DNA of 64,000 nt from Zelopaecilomyces penicillatus. Lineage: Eukaryota; Ascomycota; Sordariomycetes; Hypocreales; Pseudodiploosporaceae. Positions 46,866-58,900 of this stretch are shown in pieces (the stretch's first letter is position 1; each line of letters starts with the position of its first letter). Under the pieces are notes generated by a model, which searched no databases, was not told where the DNA came from, and saw nothing but the letters and a program-made list of their open reading frames with translations. Where the stretch lies: assembly GCA_005765155.1 (NCBI GenBank), contig VCCP01000006.1, positions 2,058,501 to 2,122,500 on the forward strand, written 5' to 3'. Made by a program: the position numbers and the translations under genes.

Positions 46866-48677
46866 ATTATCAAAGTACTTAATATTCCCCTGTTGGTGCC
46901 CGGCAAAGGCATGGCTGTGGGCTTGGTCATTTAAAGCAAAATCGGCTCGTCAGAGACGATACTTATGAGGAAACGAACGAATGATTCCATTACGCGTGTA
47001 TCTAGGGCGTTGGAACTTCTCGAGCGGAGAAGAGATTTTTTAAATAATGACTTTTTAACTCCTAAACCAGTACTACTTGGCTCGTCTGTAATGTGAAAAG
47101 CGTGGTGGCTACGAGACGAAAAGTCTTTATGCGTTGATAAGTATGTTTGTATGGCATAACGGTAAGAAGCCAAGAGTATCACTATTCGCATTATATCCAT
47201 TAACATTCACATGTTATACTGTACCGATTTCGCCACTGCGCACATGCTTAATCAAAGAGTAGTATTGCTATTTTCACATTACTCTCAGCACCACCCTACC
47301 CTCGCACACAATTCCAACATGGTAAAACTAGACACTGTAGTCAGGTTACGAAACCACGGCGGCAATAGTAACAGGGAAAATAAAACTGTATCCTATCAGT
47401 CTCTTATTCACCCATACCCGCTGATGCATTATCTACCACCGTTTCCAATTTGATCAAGATCGCCTCAACCTTTTCTTATGCTTGCTTATTAGTGAAGTTC
47501 ACCTTATTGGATTATTTATTCTGAAATAACCAGTTTCCGCTCTCTCATTTTCCTCAATAATCCCCAAGTGGCCGCCTTGTGTTCGCTACCAGCCTCGATC
47601 GATGTTTCTACAGACATACCTGGGAGGTTTATACTGATCCATTATCACCGACCAAGACATCAAACTAGCCATAATAATCTTAGCCGAGAACAACTCCGTC
47701 ACTGACACCACTCGCAATATAGTTACTAGCAATTATAATTCTTAGTTGGTTGGCGGAGAGTGCCCTGTTCAAAGACCTCATCGATGAGTGATCTTGCTGC
47801 TTTTTCTCATTTCTATTTTAAGCTCAAGATAACCACATAATAAAGTAAGAACATCAAGGCAAGTAGAAGAGCTATATAGCTAGCTCCTTTGGTGACTATT
47901 TTTCTTCTCTGACCTTACGTGTTCTGCTTGACCTTCTAGCTAAGTTACTAGCTAGCTTCCTTCTTCATATGCTGCTTGGCTTAATTACCAGCAGACCAAA
48001 CAGCAGACCAAGCAGTAGATTGGGCAGAAAGGCAGTCGTCAGCTATAAGCTATATTACAGTATCGCCCATCCAATTGTTATGCGCTGGTTATGGCCTATT
48101 GATTTCCGTGGTCTGCGCTTTGATCTGCGTTGTAGTCTGCAATTTATAAGAGCGAATAGTAATACTCACAACTAAATGCTGGACACAAATCGCCATTGGG
48201 AGAATATCACACAAATTCCTTTTACACAATCTTCACTCGAGTTATCTAACAAGTGTCATTGTCGTATTAATTAAAACACTAAGCGCTTGGATACAAAAGG
48301 TGACGTTAATCCTTGACAGCTCAAATAACAAGAAAAGTATATACAAACACCAACGACAGCGACCAACGTATTGTAGAACGACCGACGCCACCTGATGCCC
48401 CGTCACTTCTTCTCTTCGCTGACTGTTGAAAACAAAGCCGTCTTTCTCACACACAATACAGTAAAAGAGAGAGAAACATTCTTCCCATCAATAACAGAAC
48501 TAATCATTAAAAGAACAAATAAGTAGTAGCCCATCAAACCACGCCATACAGGCCAAGGCAAATACGCCTCTGTAACATTCTGCTTCCTCCTGTGTTAAGA
48601 AGAACATGCATGACACAGTTGTTGCCTACTCAGTCTCGGAGCTTGCTACCTTGCCAGCCTTCTGGTACGCGAAATAA
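46866..48677. other. Convergent AT-rich spacer containing a repeat element
   Basis: Between polo kinase and chitin synthase 3' ends. AT-rich, with many CTAGCT/AGCTAG palindromes at 47870-47960. The repeat-framed element at 47990-48140 is listed separately. No coding gene supported. Confidence 0.6.
47990..48140. mobile_element. Possible non-autonomous element: 12-bp repeats in opposite orientation at both ends
   Basis: Left side has adjacent 12-mers AGCAGACCAAAC, AGCAGACCAAGC and AGTAGATTGGGC (47990-48025). Right side, read on the minus strand, has GCAGACTACAAC, GCAGATCAAAGC and GCAGACCACGGA (48140 down to 48105). The two arrays share a consensus close to GCAGACCAAAGC and point towards each other. 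Nearby, CTGCTTGG (47972-47979) is complementary to CCAAGCAG (48008-48015). Subterminal repeats of this sort occur in MITEs and other DNA-transposon derivatives. No target-site duplication or transposase was found. Confidence 0.4.
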
Positions 48678-51600
48678 TTAGGCGTCCGAGTAATACTCCT
48701 CAGTATGGTGGCCTGGCGGCATTGCCCAACTACCAGTACTGCCTCCAATAACATTTTCTCTTGAGCCCCAGTAGGCAGTCTTCGAGCGCTTGTCGCGCTC
48801 AAACTCCGCCCATCGCTTCATAGTAATCTTGCTGCTGTCAAATTCTCCCTTGTACTCAATACCAGCTTTAACAGTCTTTTCACCCGCCGTCTTTCGTGTT
48901 TCACCCCAGGAAAAGTCATCAAATTTCCAGAAAGCGTAAGTTGGAAGGACAAAATTCCAGATAGGGAGAGAGACCAGATAGATTAACATCCAAAGAACAT
49001 ATGACCATGAGTGTGCCGTAACAATGATAAGCACGCCGGGAAGACCGAGGATCAAAGCCAAGAGAACAAGAGGAATAATCTGTACGGGTTTGTGTATGAT
49101 GGATGTGATAACTAGAACATTGTTAGCCGGAGTTCAATTAGTCGTCTGGAAACGAATTTCTACTTACTAACGTAGAAAGTAAACGCAATTGCAGCAGGGA
49201 GCACGAGAGTGCCAATGAGCTCAATGAATATAATGAACTGCATACTGAAACAAAATGTACCGCACAGATCCCGTACAAGAACAAGTTCCATCAGGTTGTG
49301 GATAGTCGAGTTGATCCAGCGACGGCGCTGTGACAGCAAAACCATGAAGGTATCCGGGACAGTAGTTTTGCAAACAGCTTGAGGGACAAAGACTTGCTTT
49401 CGCTTGGGGAAGGTTCGCAGCATTAGAGTCGTCAAATATCGATCCTCGCCCAGCAAATACAAGTTCTTTTCGTGCAAGGTTTCCACAACATTCTCAGAGT
49501 AATGCTCAACAATATCCGGGTTGGCCAAAATAGGGACCCAGTAGTTCTGGCCTCCCTTTGGCGCCTTGATGCGGTACATACAGAAACATCCTGGCAGACA
49601 GGTGACACCACCGAAGACGGATTCAAATGACTTTGCCAGATGATGAGAGATGAAATACTCAAAGACCTGAATGGCAGAAACCCAGCTGGCACGCTTGTTG
49701 GCGATTTTGGTCTCGCCACAAAGTCCCATAATTTCCGGGTCCTTGACCATGGCAGACACCATGTGAGTCAAGCTGTCAGGGAACACTTTGGTATCAGCAT
49801 CAACCATGAGCAATATCTCATAATAGTCTGGAGAGATACCAGTAACCTTCCACAAGCCATTGAACATTTCGTACTCAAGCTCAGTCATTCTCTCATCAAA
49901 CATGACTTTCTGCAAGAACGACATGAGTATGATTTGACTGTCACGCTTGCCCCGATTGCCAGGCTTGGACTGTGTCTCCTCATCGGGTGTGCCACACTTG
50001 ACAATAACCATCATTGGTACGCGCTGCTGCTTCTCTAAGGGAATCCGGGACTTGAGTCCGTAATCATAGAAGCCACAGTAAGCTTTGGCCATGTTGTGGC
50101 GTTTTGCACCGCTGGCCACTGCAACATACGAGAAAGGCTTCACTTGATCAGGAGCGGTTGAGTGATCCTTCAACATGCTTAGGCATACATCTGGGGTCGA
50201 CACAGTCTCGCCATGGCCCTTGATGATACCGTCACAAATAACAACGATGACCTTGTGGCTGTTGGGATAATCCGTCATAGCAATGGAGTCCAGAGTTGTA
50301 CGAACTCCTTCTGCTCCTTCCGAGTAAGCCGTAACCAGGCACATAGTATGAGCGAGGGGAAACCCGAAAGGCATCCAGTCAGAAGGAGGCTGGGGTACCA
50401 CAGCATCATGGATAAAACCAGCCGGTCCAGGGCCTTCAGGAGGGTTGGCACCGCTACCGTAGGGATCTGGTCGAAGAAAGCTGACGCGACTGTCGTTACT
50501 CTGCTTATACATGGAACCAGTTTGAAGAAATGAGCCGGAGACGCCTTGGCTGGCCATGGTTGTAGGAACACGGCGTTGGCCAGTGGGTCGGTCTGGTCCA
50601 TAGACAGCTGAAAAGCGAGAAGTAGTGGGAAGGAAAGAGGATCCACGCTTGCTTGTCCTGTCAGAGCTAACAACGGTGGTACTACCATCACCAGGCAACC
50701 TAGGGGGTGCTCGGTAAATATCCTCTGACCAGTCTTCAATCTGGCGATTACGCTTTCGGCGATCTGAGCTCTGAGAAGTCTTTGCGGCGGCGTAACGGCG
50801 ACTGATAAACCACTGAAAGAAGATGGCCAAAGAGAACCTGGCCAAAACAACAGAGAGAATAAGGGCAAGGGCACAATACAGCACCACTTTGGAAGCTATG
50901 CAGCCGACAGTTTCGGTATCAATAGATCCAACTTTGATAATCTCCTGGAAGCACTGAGCATACTTTTTGTCAGTCGAGGACTGGAACAAGCGAGTGACAT
51001 CGCGACCTCGGATAGCTCGGTTCACAGCGGATCGAGTATCTCTCAATTCTTTGAATCGGTTAGGAATTTGAACTTGACTCTCATTGAACCAATTGAGAAG
51101 ATTCAAATCGAGAACGCTACCAGAATAGGCAATCAGGTTGCGAGAATTGTTCTTGATACCGTTCCAAGTAAAGTAAACATCTGCAGAGCCGCTCAAATCT
51201 ACATAAAAGGCGTCTCGAGCCTTGGATGTCGTATGGCAGGAATGACCCAAGTAATACGGGTTGGTAGTGTTCGGCTTTGAAGATCCGTCCTGTTTGAAGG
51301 TTGTACAGGGGAAATACCAAGCCAATTCTCCGTCAGCATTCGTGGGTACATCAGAGCCCTTAGCCCTTGTGATGAGACCCTTGCAATGACCGTTAACATT
51401 TTGAAACAGGAAGCTGCCGTCATCCCCGGCATGCTTCTCTGGGAGGTCGTAGAGAACGTTGGCTCCAAGCCCGTCTTGTCTCCGTGGGACGCCTTCAGCT
51501 GGAGGGTGGTGGGACTTAGATAAATCATAGGCAACACCATGGAATATCATGTATCCACCGGTGACTTTGTTGGCGCGAAGCCTTTCGGGAGGTGAACTGC

Positions 51601-52432
51601 ACACTGCTGCTGTGAAACCAAATGTAAGGAAACCAACAATAGCCATGATGTAGAGAATGATGCTGATTAAGCCCATCTTCTCTCTCCAAGCTCTCCGTTG
51701 GGCCCGGGTGGGCTTGCCGAACCATTTCAAGATGAAGTCAGGACACCAGAACGTAACAATTGCGCAGTAAACATTCCAAAAACTAGGAGGACGAATCGCA
51801 TCTTCCATAACCTTATTCTTTCGTCTCGCTTCGCGTCTACTCTCCTTGGTAATTTTGCCGGATTTGGATCTCCGCGGTTGCGTCTTAGAGGGGGTGGTGC
51901 CTTTTTCCTGGTCACCACTGACTGTTCGGCTGCGGACCCCACTAGGGGAATTATCGGAGATGCTTTCGTCATGCACCTGAGAGCCACCAGAACGATCAGA
52001 TGCGACAGCGGCATTCTCAAGAATCGGATCATTGCCTGTTGAGGAGGGAAGAACATCCATTTTAGCGGCATGTCGGTTGTAGTGGTAGTGTCTGTGATCC
52101 TTGCTCATTCGATTTCTCTCCGGTCTGATCAGACTCCTTTTTCGCGTAAAGGTGTGGTCAGGACCAGGCGAAGCGGGATTCGAAATGGGCTCCGTCGGAG
52201 ACAGAGGCATGTTCTCTGTATTGGTATTAGGATTCGAGATGGTTTCAGCGAAGGAAGAAGCGGATATCCCACGTTGATGTTGTTGTTGCTGATGCCGTCC
52301 AGATCCCGTCACTGACTGGTAGCCGCCAGATTCAATATCAGCGGGCCGTGAGCGCCGCGATGGCGAGTTGCGATAGGGGTTTCGGCGGTCATGGCTGCTC
52401 GGGCTAGCGCCCGGTCTCTCAGGAAGCGACAT
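48678..52432 (-). CDS. Class IV chitin synthase (Chs3-like), 1232 aa
   Basis: Membrane processive glycosyltransferase making chitin from UDP-GlcNAc. Two coding exons: 49168-52432 and 48678-49111, joined by a 56-nt intron. Residues 1-210 are Ser/Arg-rich and disordered. Membrane segments lie at about 219-238, 255-277 and 495-525, with several at the C-terminal end. A cytochrome-b5-like segment starts near 290 (VTGGYMIFHGVAYDLSKSHH). The catalytic domain has LLMVDADTKVFPDS, GEDRYLTTLMLRTF at about 995 and the signature QRRRW at 1035-1039. The absence of a myosin motor separates it from classes V/VII, and its length and N-terminus fit class IV. A probable 5'-UTR intron spans 52436-52726, ending just before the ATG. 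The final exon adds two helices and the tail ending EEYYSDA. Confidence 0.97.
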
Positions 52433-55400
52433 CGCCTAAAGTTGGACAGGTTAGTCCAAAGTTATTATAATATGGCGAATGTGGTAGGTAACGGTATTGC
52501 ACACAGGTTTTCTACGAGGTCATGATTTCGTGGGATTTAGGACGATAAGCAGCCAGCCTCAGGGATGAATGGCGCAGTCGTTGAAGAGGATGTGATGAGC
52601 GAAGGCAGGGGTAAGCCACGAAGCCACCGGATTGGACGCTCGCGGCTATTGAGAAAGCAAAACAATGACGTGGAAATCAAGCCAAAGGTTGCCATCTCCT
52701 CCAGTCAAATAAGGATCGCTACTTACCAAGCAGGGAGTTGTTCTGCGCGGGAGACCCGACGCAGCGCAGACTCTTGAAAGTCCTTGTTATGGTTTGTTTG
52801 TGTTGTGTTGTTTGGGAGACAACAGCTCCAGTTGGCGCTGAAAGAGACGCAGTTGCCTCACTCCTGTTGGTGGGGAAAAATATAGCGCCGCCGCCACCAC
52901 CAAAAAACTGCACCCAAGATGTCCCAATGTCAACCAAAAAGTGGCTATGCTTGTCTTGATTTTCGCTACTCGCGTTACCAAGTTGCGACGCGCAGCCACG
53001 GGAGGCTTCGTTGAGGGCTTTGATGCACGGCGACACACAGGCGCAGGCGAAATGAAAATTAAATGGTTGAGCCGCTGGACAGCGAGAGCGGGAGAGCACC
53101 TCGGTCGGTTTGTGCCGTTTCGTAAAGGGGGAAATTGAAGGCGCCAAATGCACGCGGCAGGTCGATCAATTCTCAACAAGAAATGAAAAAGCCGGACACT
53201 GAGTGATACTGGAGAATAGAATAAGATAAAAGATGGATGCCACTTTGCACAGAAGCCAGCGAATGGACTTAGGAGTAGAAAAGAAAAACAAAGAATTAAA
53301 CGAGGGACTGGCGATGGCCGGGAAACGATGTCTCTTCCCAGCGCTCGAGGGCTGGATTTGAGTTTGGGAGAGAAACAATGGTCGACAGGAAATGGGCGGG
53401 AACTTAGGGATTGAATGGCACTACCACTCCGTGGAATGGCCGTCCCATCCACCCACTAGTAGACCAGATGGGCGAAAATAGCATACGAGGGGCGATTTCC
53501 AGGTGATGTAGCGGCCTTAGCCCAGTGAATGGGGGCCTGTAATAATCTCCGCGGGCTGTGTTCGTACCAGCGTGCATACCAGTATGCACTGCGAGAAATG
53601 TTTACGTATACACGCATGTACCTGCTTCCACTGACCAGGCACTCCCCGGCATCAGACGCTTTAGTACCCATGGAACTCTATCTAACCTTTGAGAGTTTTC
53701 CACTGCCAACATCCAGCCAGCCATTAGTGTTGCTGTTTGACTTTGCAAATAGAAAACTCTACCAAGCAAAGTGCAGTCGAGCCCTCAATGAAGGGCTTTG
53801 CAGAAACCACCCAAACACTGAACCACTTTGAACACTACAGGTTCAGCACCAGCACGTGTCCAGGTGATGGCTGGGCACGCTATTCCCATTACAGCACGCC
53901 TCGTATGGAAATTATTGCTACCAAATCTGCAATCCTTGATTAGCATAGTGCTAACGCTAGACTGATTTGAGAATACAGCATTTTCACTGGCCGTCGTGCC
54001 AGCATGCGGATCCATACCATGACGTGTTAAAATGCAGGAGAGCTGGTAAGTACGTATCAAGGTTATTCCGTCAACAACTCCGTAACAAACGGATCTGCCT
54101 TGGCCTCGTCTGTTGTCTAGCCGACGGGGCAGCCTTACATATGCAGTTGGCATCCGACGGTTTGCACTCGTCACAATCAATCCGCATTGGCACTTTCATC
54201 TGTTTGCTATCAATTGCATGCTGCCAGTCAATTACTCTGCGACAGCCAACAGCTAGCTCACCGACGCCAAGCTTCTATTATAACCTGACACACACACTTA
54301 TACTACGTATATTAATCGTCTGCCTCATCAATACAAACAAGGTACCTATTTACCTACATTTAGGTTTGATCACCCGCTGTTGCCCTGGTGAATTTCCACA
54401 AGGTGTCCATATAATATCATGTTCGTCCCCAACCCTCATGCCTCCCTTCTTCCATTTACCAGTTTATACTTCATGCCCAAATTGGATTGATACACGGAGC
54501 ACAGATGTGGCACAGATGGGTCTCTCATCCCTTGCTTAGTTGCCCAGGCACCGCGGCCCGACCAGTGCCTACAATCAGACAATCAAACAACATGAGCATT
54601 GATCGTACCCCCTTGGCTTTCATCCGGCATTGCCCCGGCATCTGCGACATATGAGCCGTTGGCCAAGGCTTTTTGATGATCTCGATGTGATTGCCAAGTC
54701 GTGAGACACATCTTTTCTTCTTCAACATTACACCTACCTGCATAGTTACGTTGATGGTGCATACGGCGACTCAACCACGTAGACCTACATGTCTCTGATG
54801 TGGTAGCCATCGATGCATTTGACGATCCTATGAGCGATGGGGTGCCAATCGTTTTATATTCTCTTTGATTTCGATTTGGGAGCCCAGAAACCTGTCGCAT
54901 AGCTCCAAAAAAAATTACAATTCATTGGATGCATTATGCTACAAATAACCCGATCGCTCATTTGTTGTATACCACTTTCCTGTCATGTCGGAGTTCTCAA
55001 GCAATATAGGTGATGATGTAGTACGAAGCCAAGTCGTTCAAGAAGAACATTTCGGCAGAGCCTTGTCCCATTTATGGGTGGGAATGATTCTTGGCTGATT
55101 GGTGGAAGATTCCAGATATTATTGACTGGCACTGCGCAAAACCAACATGTCCGATATAACAGCGGCCTAACTTGCTACCCATCGGCGACTGTGAGTATAA
55201 AAACACCTTTTCCATCTTAGATCACATGAGCTGCTGTAAGATCTTTCAGTTCTCCCACCTTTGCCGTCCATAACTAATCCCTGAAGGTGAAAGTGCTCAC
55301 ACACTTCATGTATGTATTGTACGGAGTAGTCTTTGCCTCCAATGCTAGCCGCTCACGTGAGATCGGTATCCCAACCTGATAGCGACATCCTGGGGTGAGA

Positions 55401-55623
55401 AGCACAGAGCTCGTTGTCCAACGGTGTCAAAGTGATTCTTTTGCTGGGGCTGAAATGAGGTAAATTTGAGTCAGGTCTGAAAGATGAGTTTTTATATAAA
55501 GTATGACATGACCTCGTTGTGCTGCCTGTATATCCCATCCCAGAGTTCCTGAATCAAAGACGCCTTGAACAACCGCCAATATTTGATCCTACCCTTTACA
55601 ACTTCTCGGCTACAACACACACG
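52433..55623. other. Divergent spacer: chitin synthase leader and small secreted protein promoter
   Basis: On the minus strand a 291-nt intron (donor gtaagt at 52726, acceptor cag/tag-type ending at 52436) sits in the chitin synthase 5' UTR. The 52.7-53.5 kb part is probably leader and promoter. From 53.5 to 55.4 kb no gene is supported. A TATATAAA box lies at 55493-55500 upstream of the next gene. Confidence 0.55.
55493..55500 (+). promoter_or_regulatory. TATA box of the small secreted protein gene
   Basis: TATATAAA lies 124 nt before the ATG at 55624, a plausible spacing for a fungal inducible promoter. Confidence 0.45.
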
Positions 55624-55971
55624 ATGCACTTCCCTCTCCCCTTGATCCTCGCTTCCGTCATCACGGCCGTTTCTGCGGGCGAGCTGAGAATTCAATATTA
55701 CTCCGACGGTGGCTGCAAGAACCCCATGACGGCACTCTTCCCGAAATATGACAATTCCTGCTACAACTTTTCATGGCCCAACTCCAACAGCATGAACATC
55801 GATAGGTGCACTTTCGGAGAAAAAGAATGCAAATGCGTCTTTTTCCCCAGAAGGGACTGTAAGGGGACTGTGAAGAAGGTCGGCACCAGAAGGGACAACT
55901 GCGCGTCAAACTGGGGCACGGGATTCGCGTCTATGAAATGCTCCGTCCGCACTAAGATTCAACCCATCTAA
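55624..55971 (+). CDS. Small secreted 8-cysteine protein, 115 aa
   Basis: Intronless. The start is the ATG that opens a signal peptide MHFPLPLILASVITAVSA (residues 1-18); the longer upstream frame from 55519 reads through the leader and hides the signal. The mature chain of about 97 residues has eight cysteines (31, 46, 62, 69, 71, 79, 93, 106), suggesting four disulphides, and is basic. Motifs include QYYSDGGCKNP, KECKCVFFPRRDC and DNCASNWGTGFASMKC. I do not recognise a named family; the pattern is that of fungal effector-like or antimicrobial-like small secreted proteins, which is inference only. It sits alone in a gene-poor stretch between a chitin synthase and its probable activator and has a clear TATA box. 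Confidence 0.75.
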   Translation: MHFPLPLILASVITAVSAGELRIQYYSDGGCKNPMTALFPKYDNSCYNFSWPNSNSMNIDRCTFGEKECKCVFFPRRDCKGTVKKVGTRRDNCASNWGTGFASMKCSVRTKIQPI

Positions 55972-58900
55972 GCGCAACTATGAATATTGGTTGGGGGAGG
56001 GAACCAACGGAGCGTGGGAATACCAGTTGTGGATTGTACTCGCATGTTGCCGGTGCATAACCTCTTGTACACTATAATATGCGGTCACGAACATCTTTAC
56101 AGGAAGAAGGTTGAGAATCAAAGAACATCGTCAGTCATCTCCGCTATAAGCATTCTATGGAGTATACAGTTCGGTCCAGGTTCAACCTGACTATAATACA
56201 GGCTTACCACCAAAGCTGCTTCGTGCCCCCTTCCATACTCTTCGTGTCTCAGAAACAGAGCTCAACAGGGGGGGTTTGAGGAAAGCGTTGAGCTTCGTCA
56301 CCAATTGCATCGCTCTAATGCGACATGTGCTTTGAAACAGAGCTCCCCCCATCCTGCTTACATAGAATTTAGAAATAATAACTAAAAATAAAATATAACC
56401 CCCACCACCCAAGATAAACATGTACACACCTCCGTGAGAAGAGTTTGTAATCTTCTGTTGTTTCTTTTTTACTTGTAGCTTCACCGCTAAAACTTCTGCT
56501 GCCGGCATTTCGGTGGTATATGTTTCGAGTACCACAAATGCTGCAATGCAGGTCTGACCTACGATGCATATGCTTTCTTCCTTCTTTTTTTTTTTCTTCC
56601 GATGCTGTCGTAGCCAAAAAGAAGAGAAAAGTTTGCTGAGTGCAGGATGCATGAATTTATTGGTGTGAATTATGAAGGAATAAGTACGTACTACTTTATC
56701 TGATCATTATTCCAATTCGATATGCGTGTTAACGTGGACTTAGTATGCAAGTGCTCCCTAAACAAGTGTTGAGCATTGATCAAACTATAAACATATACCT
56801 TGCTGTATGTAGGGGCATAGGCATGACGCCTCTATTGTTGTCGTCCATCGTCTGCTCCATGCTAATTTATGTTACGAAATCCATCAGGCATTTGAATCGA
56901 TGCAAGCAGCAGAAAGAAACAGCACGCTTGAATGTAAATATTTCAATGCACAACAACACCCACTTCAAATGATGCAGACTACCCTGGAGAGAAGACGTTG
57001 GTTGGCTGTGTAAACAGAACCGTCTGATTAAACTAGCCCCCCTTGAATTGCGTGTACGGCATAGGTTACACGTGATGGATTTTTGCATATTCTTATTTGA
57101 CTTACCCTGGCTTCTAAACCCGGGCCATTTCAACTGTTGCTGTCGAAATATATCAATGGCGGACGTAATCACTTTGGAAACACGCACCTGGCCCGTATCA
57201 ATCCCTGCCACTTGTTTCGAAATGCACATGACACAAATTGTACGACATATTTCACCAACTGTATGGCCTCCCCTTTGATATGTAATGAATCATTATGGCA
57301 TAGAGACCATTCTTGTGAAGCACCAGCGGTCGCTTGCGGCCTGGCCCTACACCAGGTCTATATGATGATTCTCACAAACCTCACAAAATGTGGAGTAATC
57401 AAGTTGACAAAGGCATCCCACTTGGCAATGCATGACTTGGACCCTTGAAGCAGGGCTAAAGTGTGGCGTGTCGACCAACCCTACAAAGCGGCGTTTCTAA
57501 ACACTGAATGAGGCTGTTCCGTCCCCCTCGCATGGCGCCTGTCGCGCCCCCATCAGATTTTCTTCGCTTTAGAAAGGCAAAGGCGGTCCACACCGTTTCT
57601 AAGCCACCAACGAGCGACCAAATGCATCAAGGCAAAATAGAGCCAAGTTCAAAGTCAAGCATGAGAGACGTAGAGCCTGGCAATTGACGTGGCCTATCAC
57701 ACATTCAATGCTGTTCTCGGTGCTCAGATGAGTCCACCTCGCCAAGCACAGTCCGTCTCCCCTCTTATGACGTTATACCAGGGAGTCTGAACTTAATTGA
57801 AACAAAAAGGCAGCGAGCGGGACGAGGAGCGATATTTCCGGCATGCTGGGATGAACGACACAGCTAGCCAAGGACACCGATACCAAATACGAGACTAGTT
57901 CGGTGACCTAGGGCACGGCTAAAGGGGATGCCGTGCACGGTGGGCCGGCGCAATCATCACGAAACCAAGCGGACTTTTCATCTTGACCTGTCTCCACGCA
58001 TGGCATTTCTGTACCCATCAGCCCATCCCAAGAAATAGAAACCCAGCCAAACCGGATGGTTTCTGCCGCGGCGATGCAAGAGCTGGTAACAGATATAAAA
58101 TCCATGTGCTTAGTGTTATTAACTGACAAAGAGCTCCATCCCAGCCGCAATGTTATGCAATGCGTGTAGGCGAGAGAGAGAAAAAACGCCTCAAGAGGAG
58201 CCATTTAGTCGATTTGTTTTTCAGCCCAGGCTGGCTTCGCCATGCTCTAGCAAGCAATAGTATCATATATTATCTATTCTCATTGTGCTTGTGGGGGGAA
58301 CACGCTAGACTTGACACTGGACGACCCTTGTTTGGAGACGGCAGACTGGGGCCTTCAGCATCGTTAGAGGGAAACGAGATTGAGGGTTAAACAGGAGCCA
58401 CGCCAGATCCCTAATTTCCTAGAGTGACTTTGGTAGGGGTTGATGCTGCCGGTGGGCTCTGTCTACCTGGTGAGGACCAGATCCGCGATCCGGGCCTTGG
58501 CACGAGTGAGACTTGGCAGAACTGTATGTTGAAAGTAACAGAAAGGGTTGGTTCAACCATGCAACTGAGAGATCAGCGAGCAACTTGCAGGCTCATGCGG
58601 ACACACGTAATAAGGCCCTTGATACGAAGCCTATCTGGTTCACATAAAATAGTCGCAATCATCATCGAGTGTGCAACTGGCAGAGGGTAGCGGGCACGTC
58701 TTTATAGAAGGATACGATAGATCTCAGCTGTTCATGCCAAGTGAAGGACCTGCCATTTGGGTGGTCGGGCAGAAGTAGGTCGTCACATTCGTCCGCAAAG
58801 GGCCAGAATGTGTGCCTGGGCGCATTATGAGTCTGTCGTAGGCCAAGAAGCGTGGCGGGCCGCTAATTTGAACGCCACAAGGGACGAGAAAAAAAAAGCA

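Noticed and set aside
52787..53452. 221-codon minus-strand frame upstream of chitin synthase
   Set aside because: Lies in the probable leader/promoter; Ser/Pro/Phe-rich without family features.
55519..55623. Upstream extension of the small secreted protein
   Set aside because: Adds 35 leader residues before the signal peptide; the TATA box and signal peptide fit the start at 55624.
56180..56200. GGTTCAACC resembling a tRNA B box
   Set aside because: No A box at the right spacing and no acceptor stem could be built; no tRNA called in the window.
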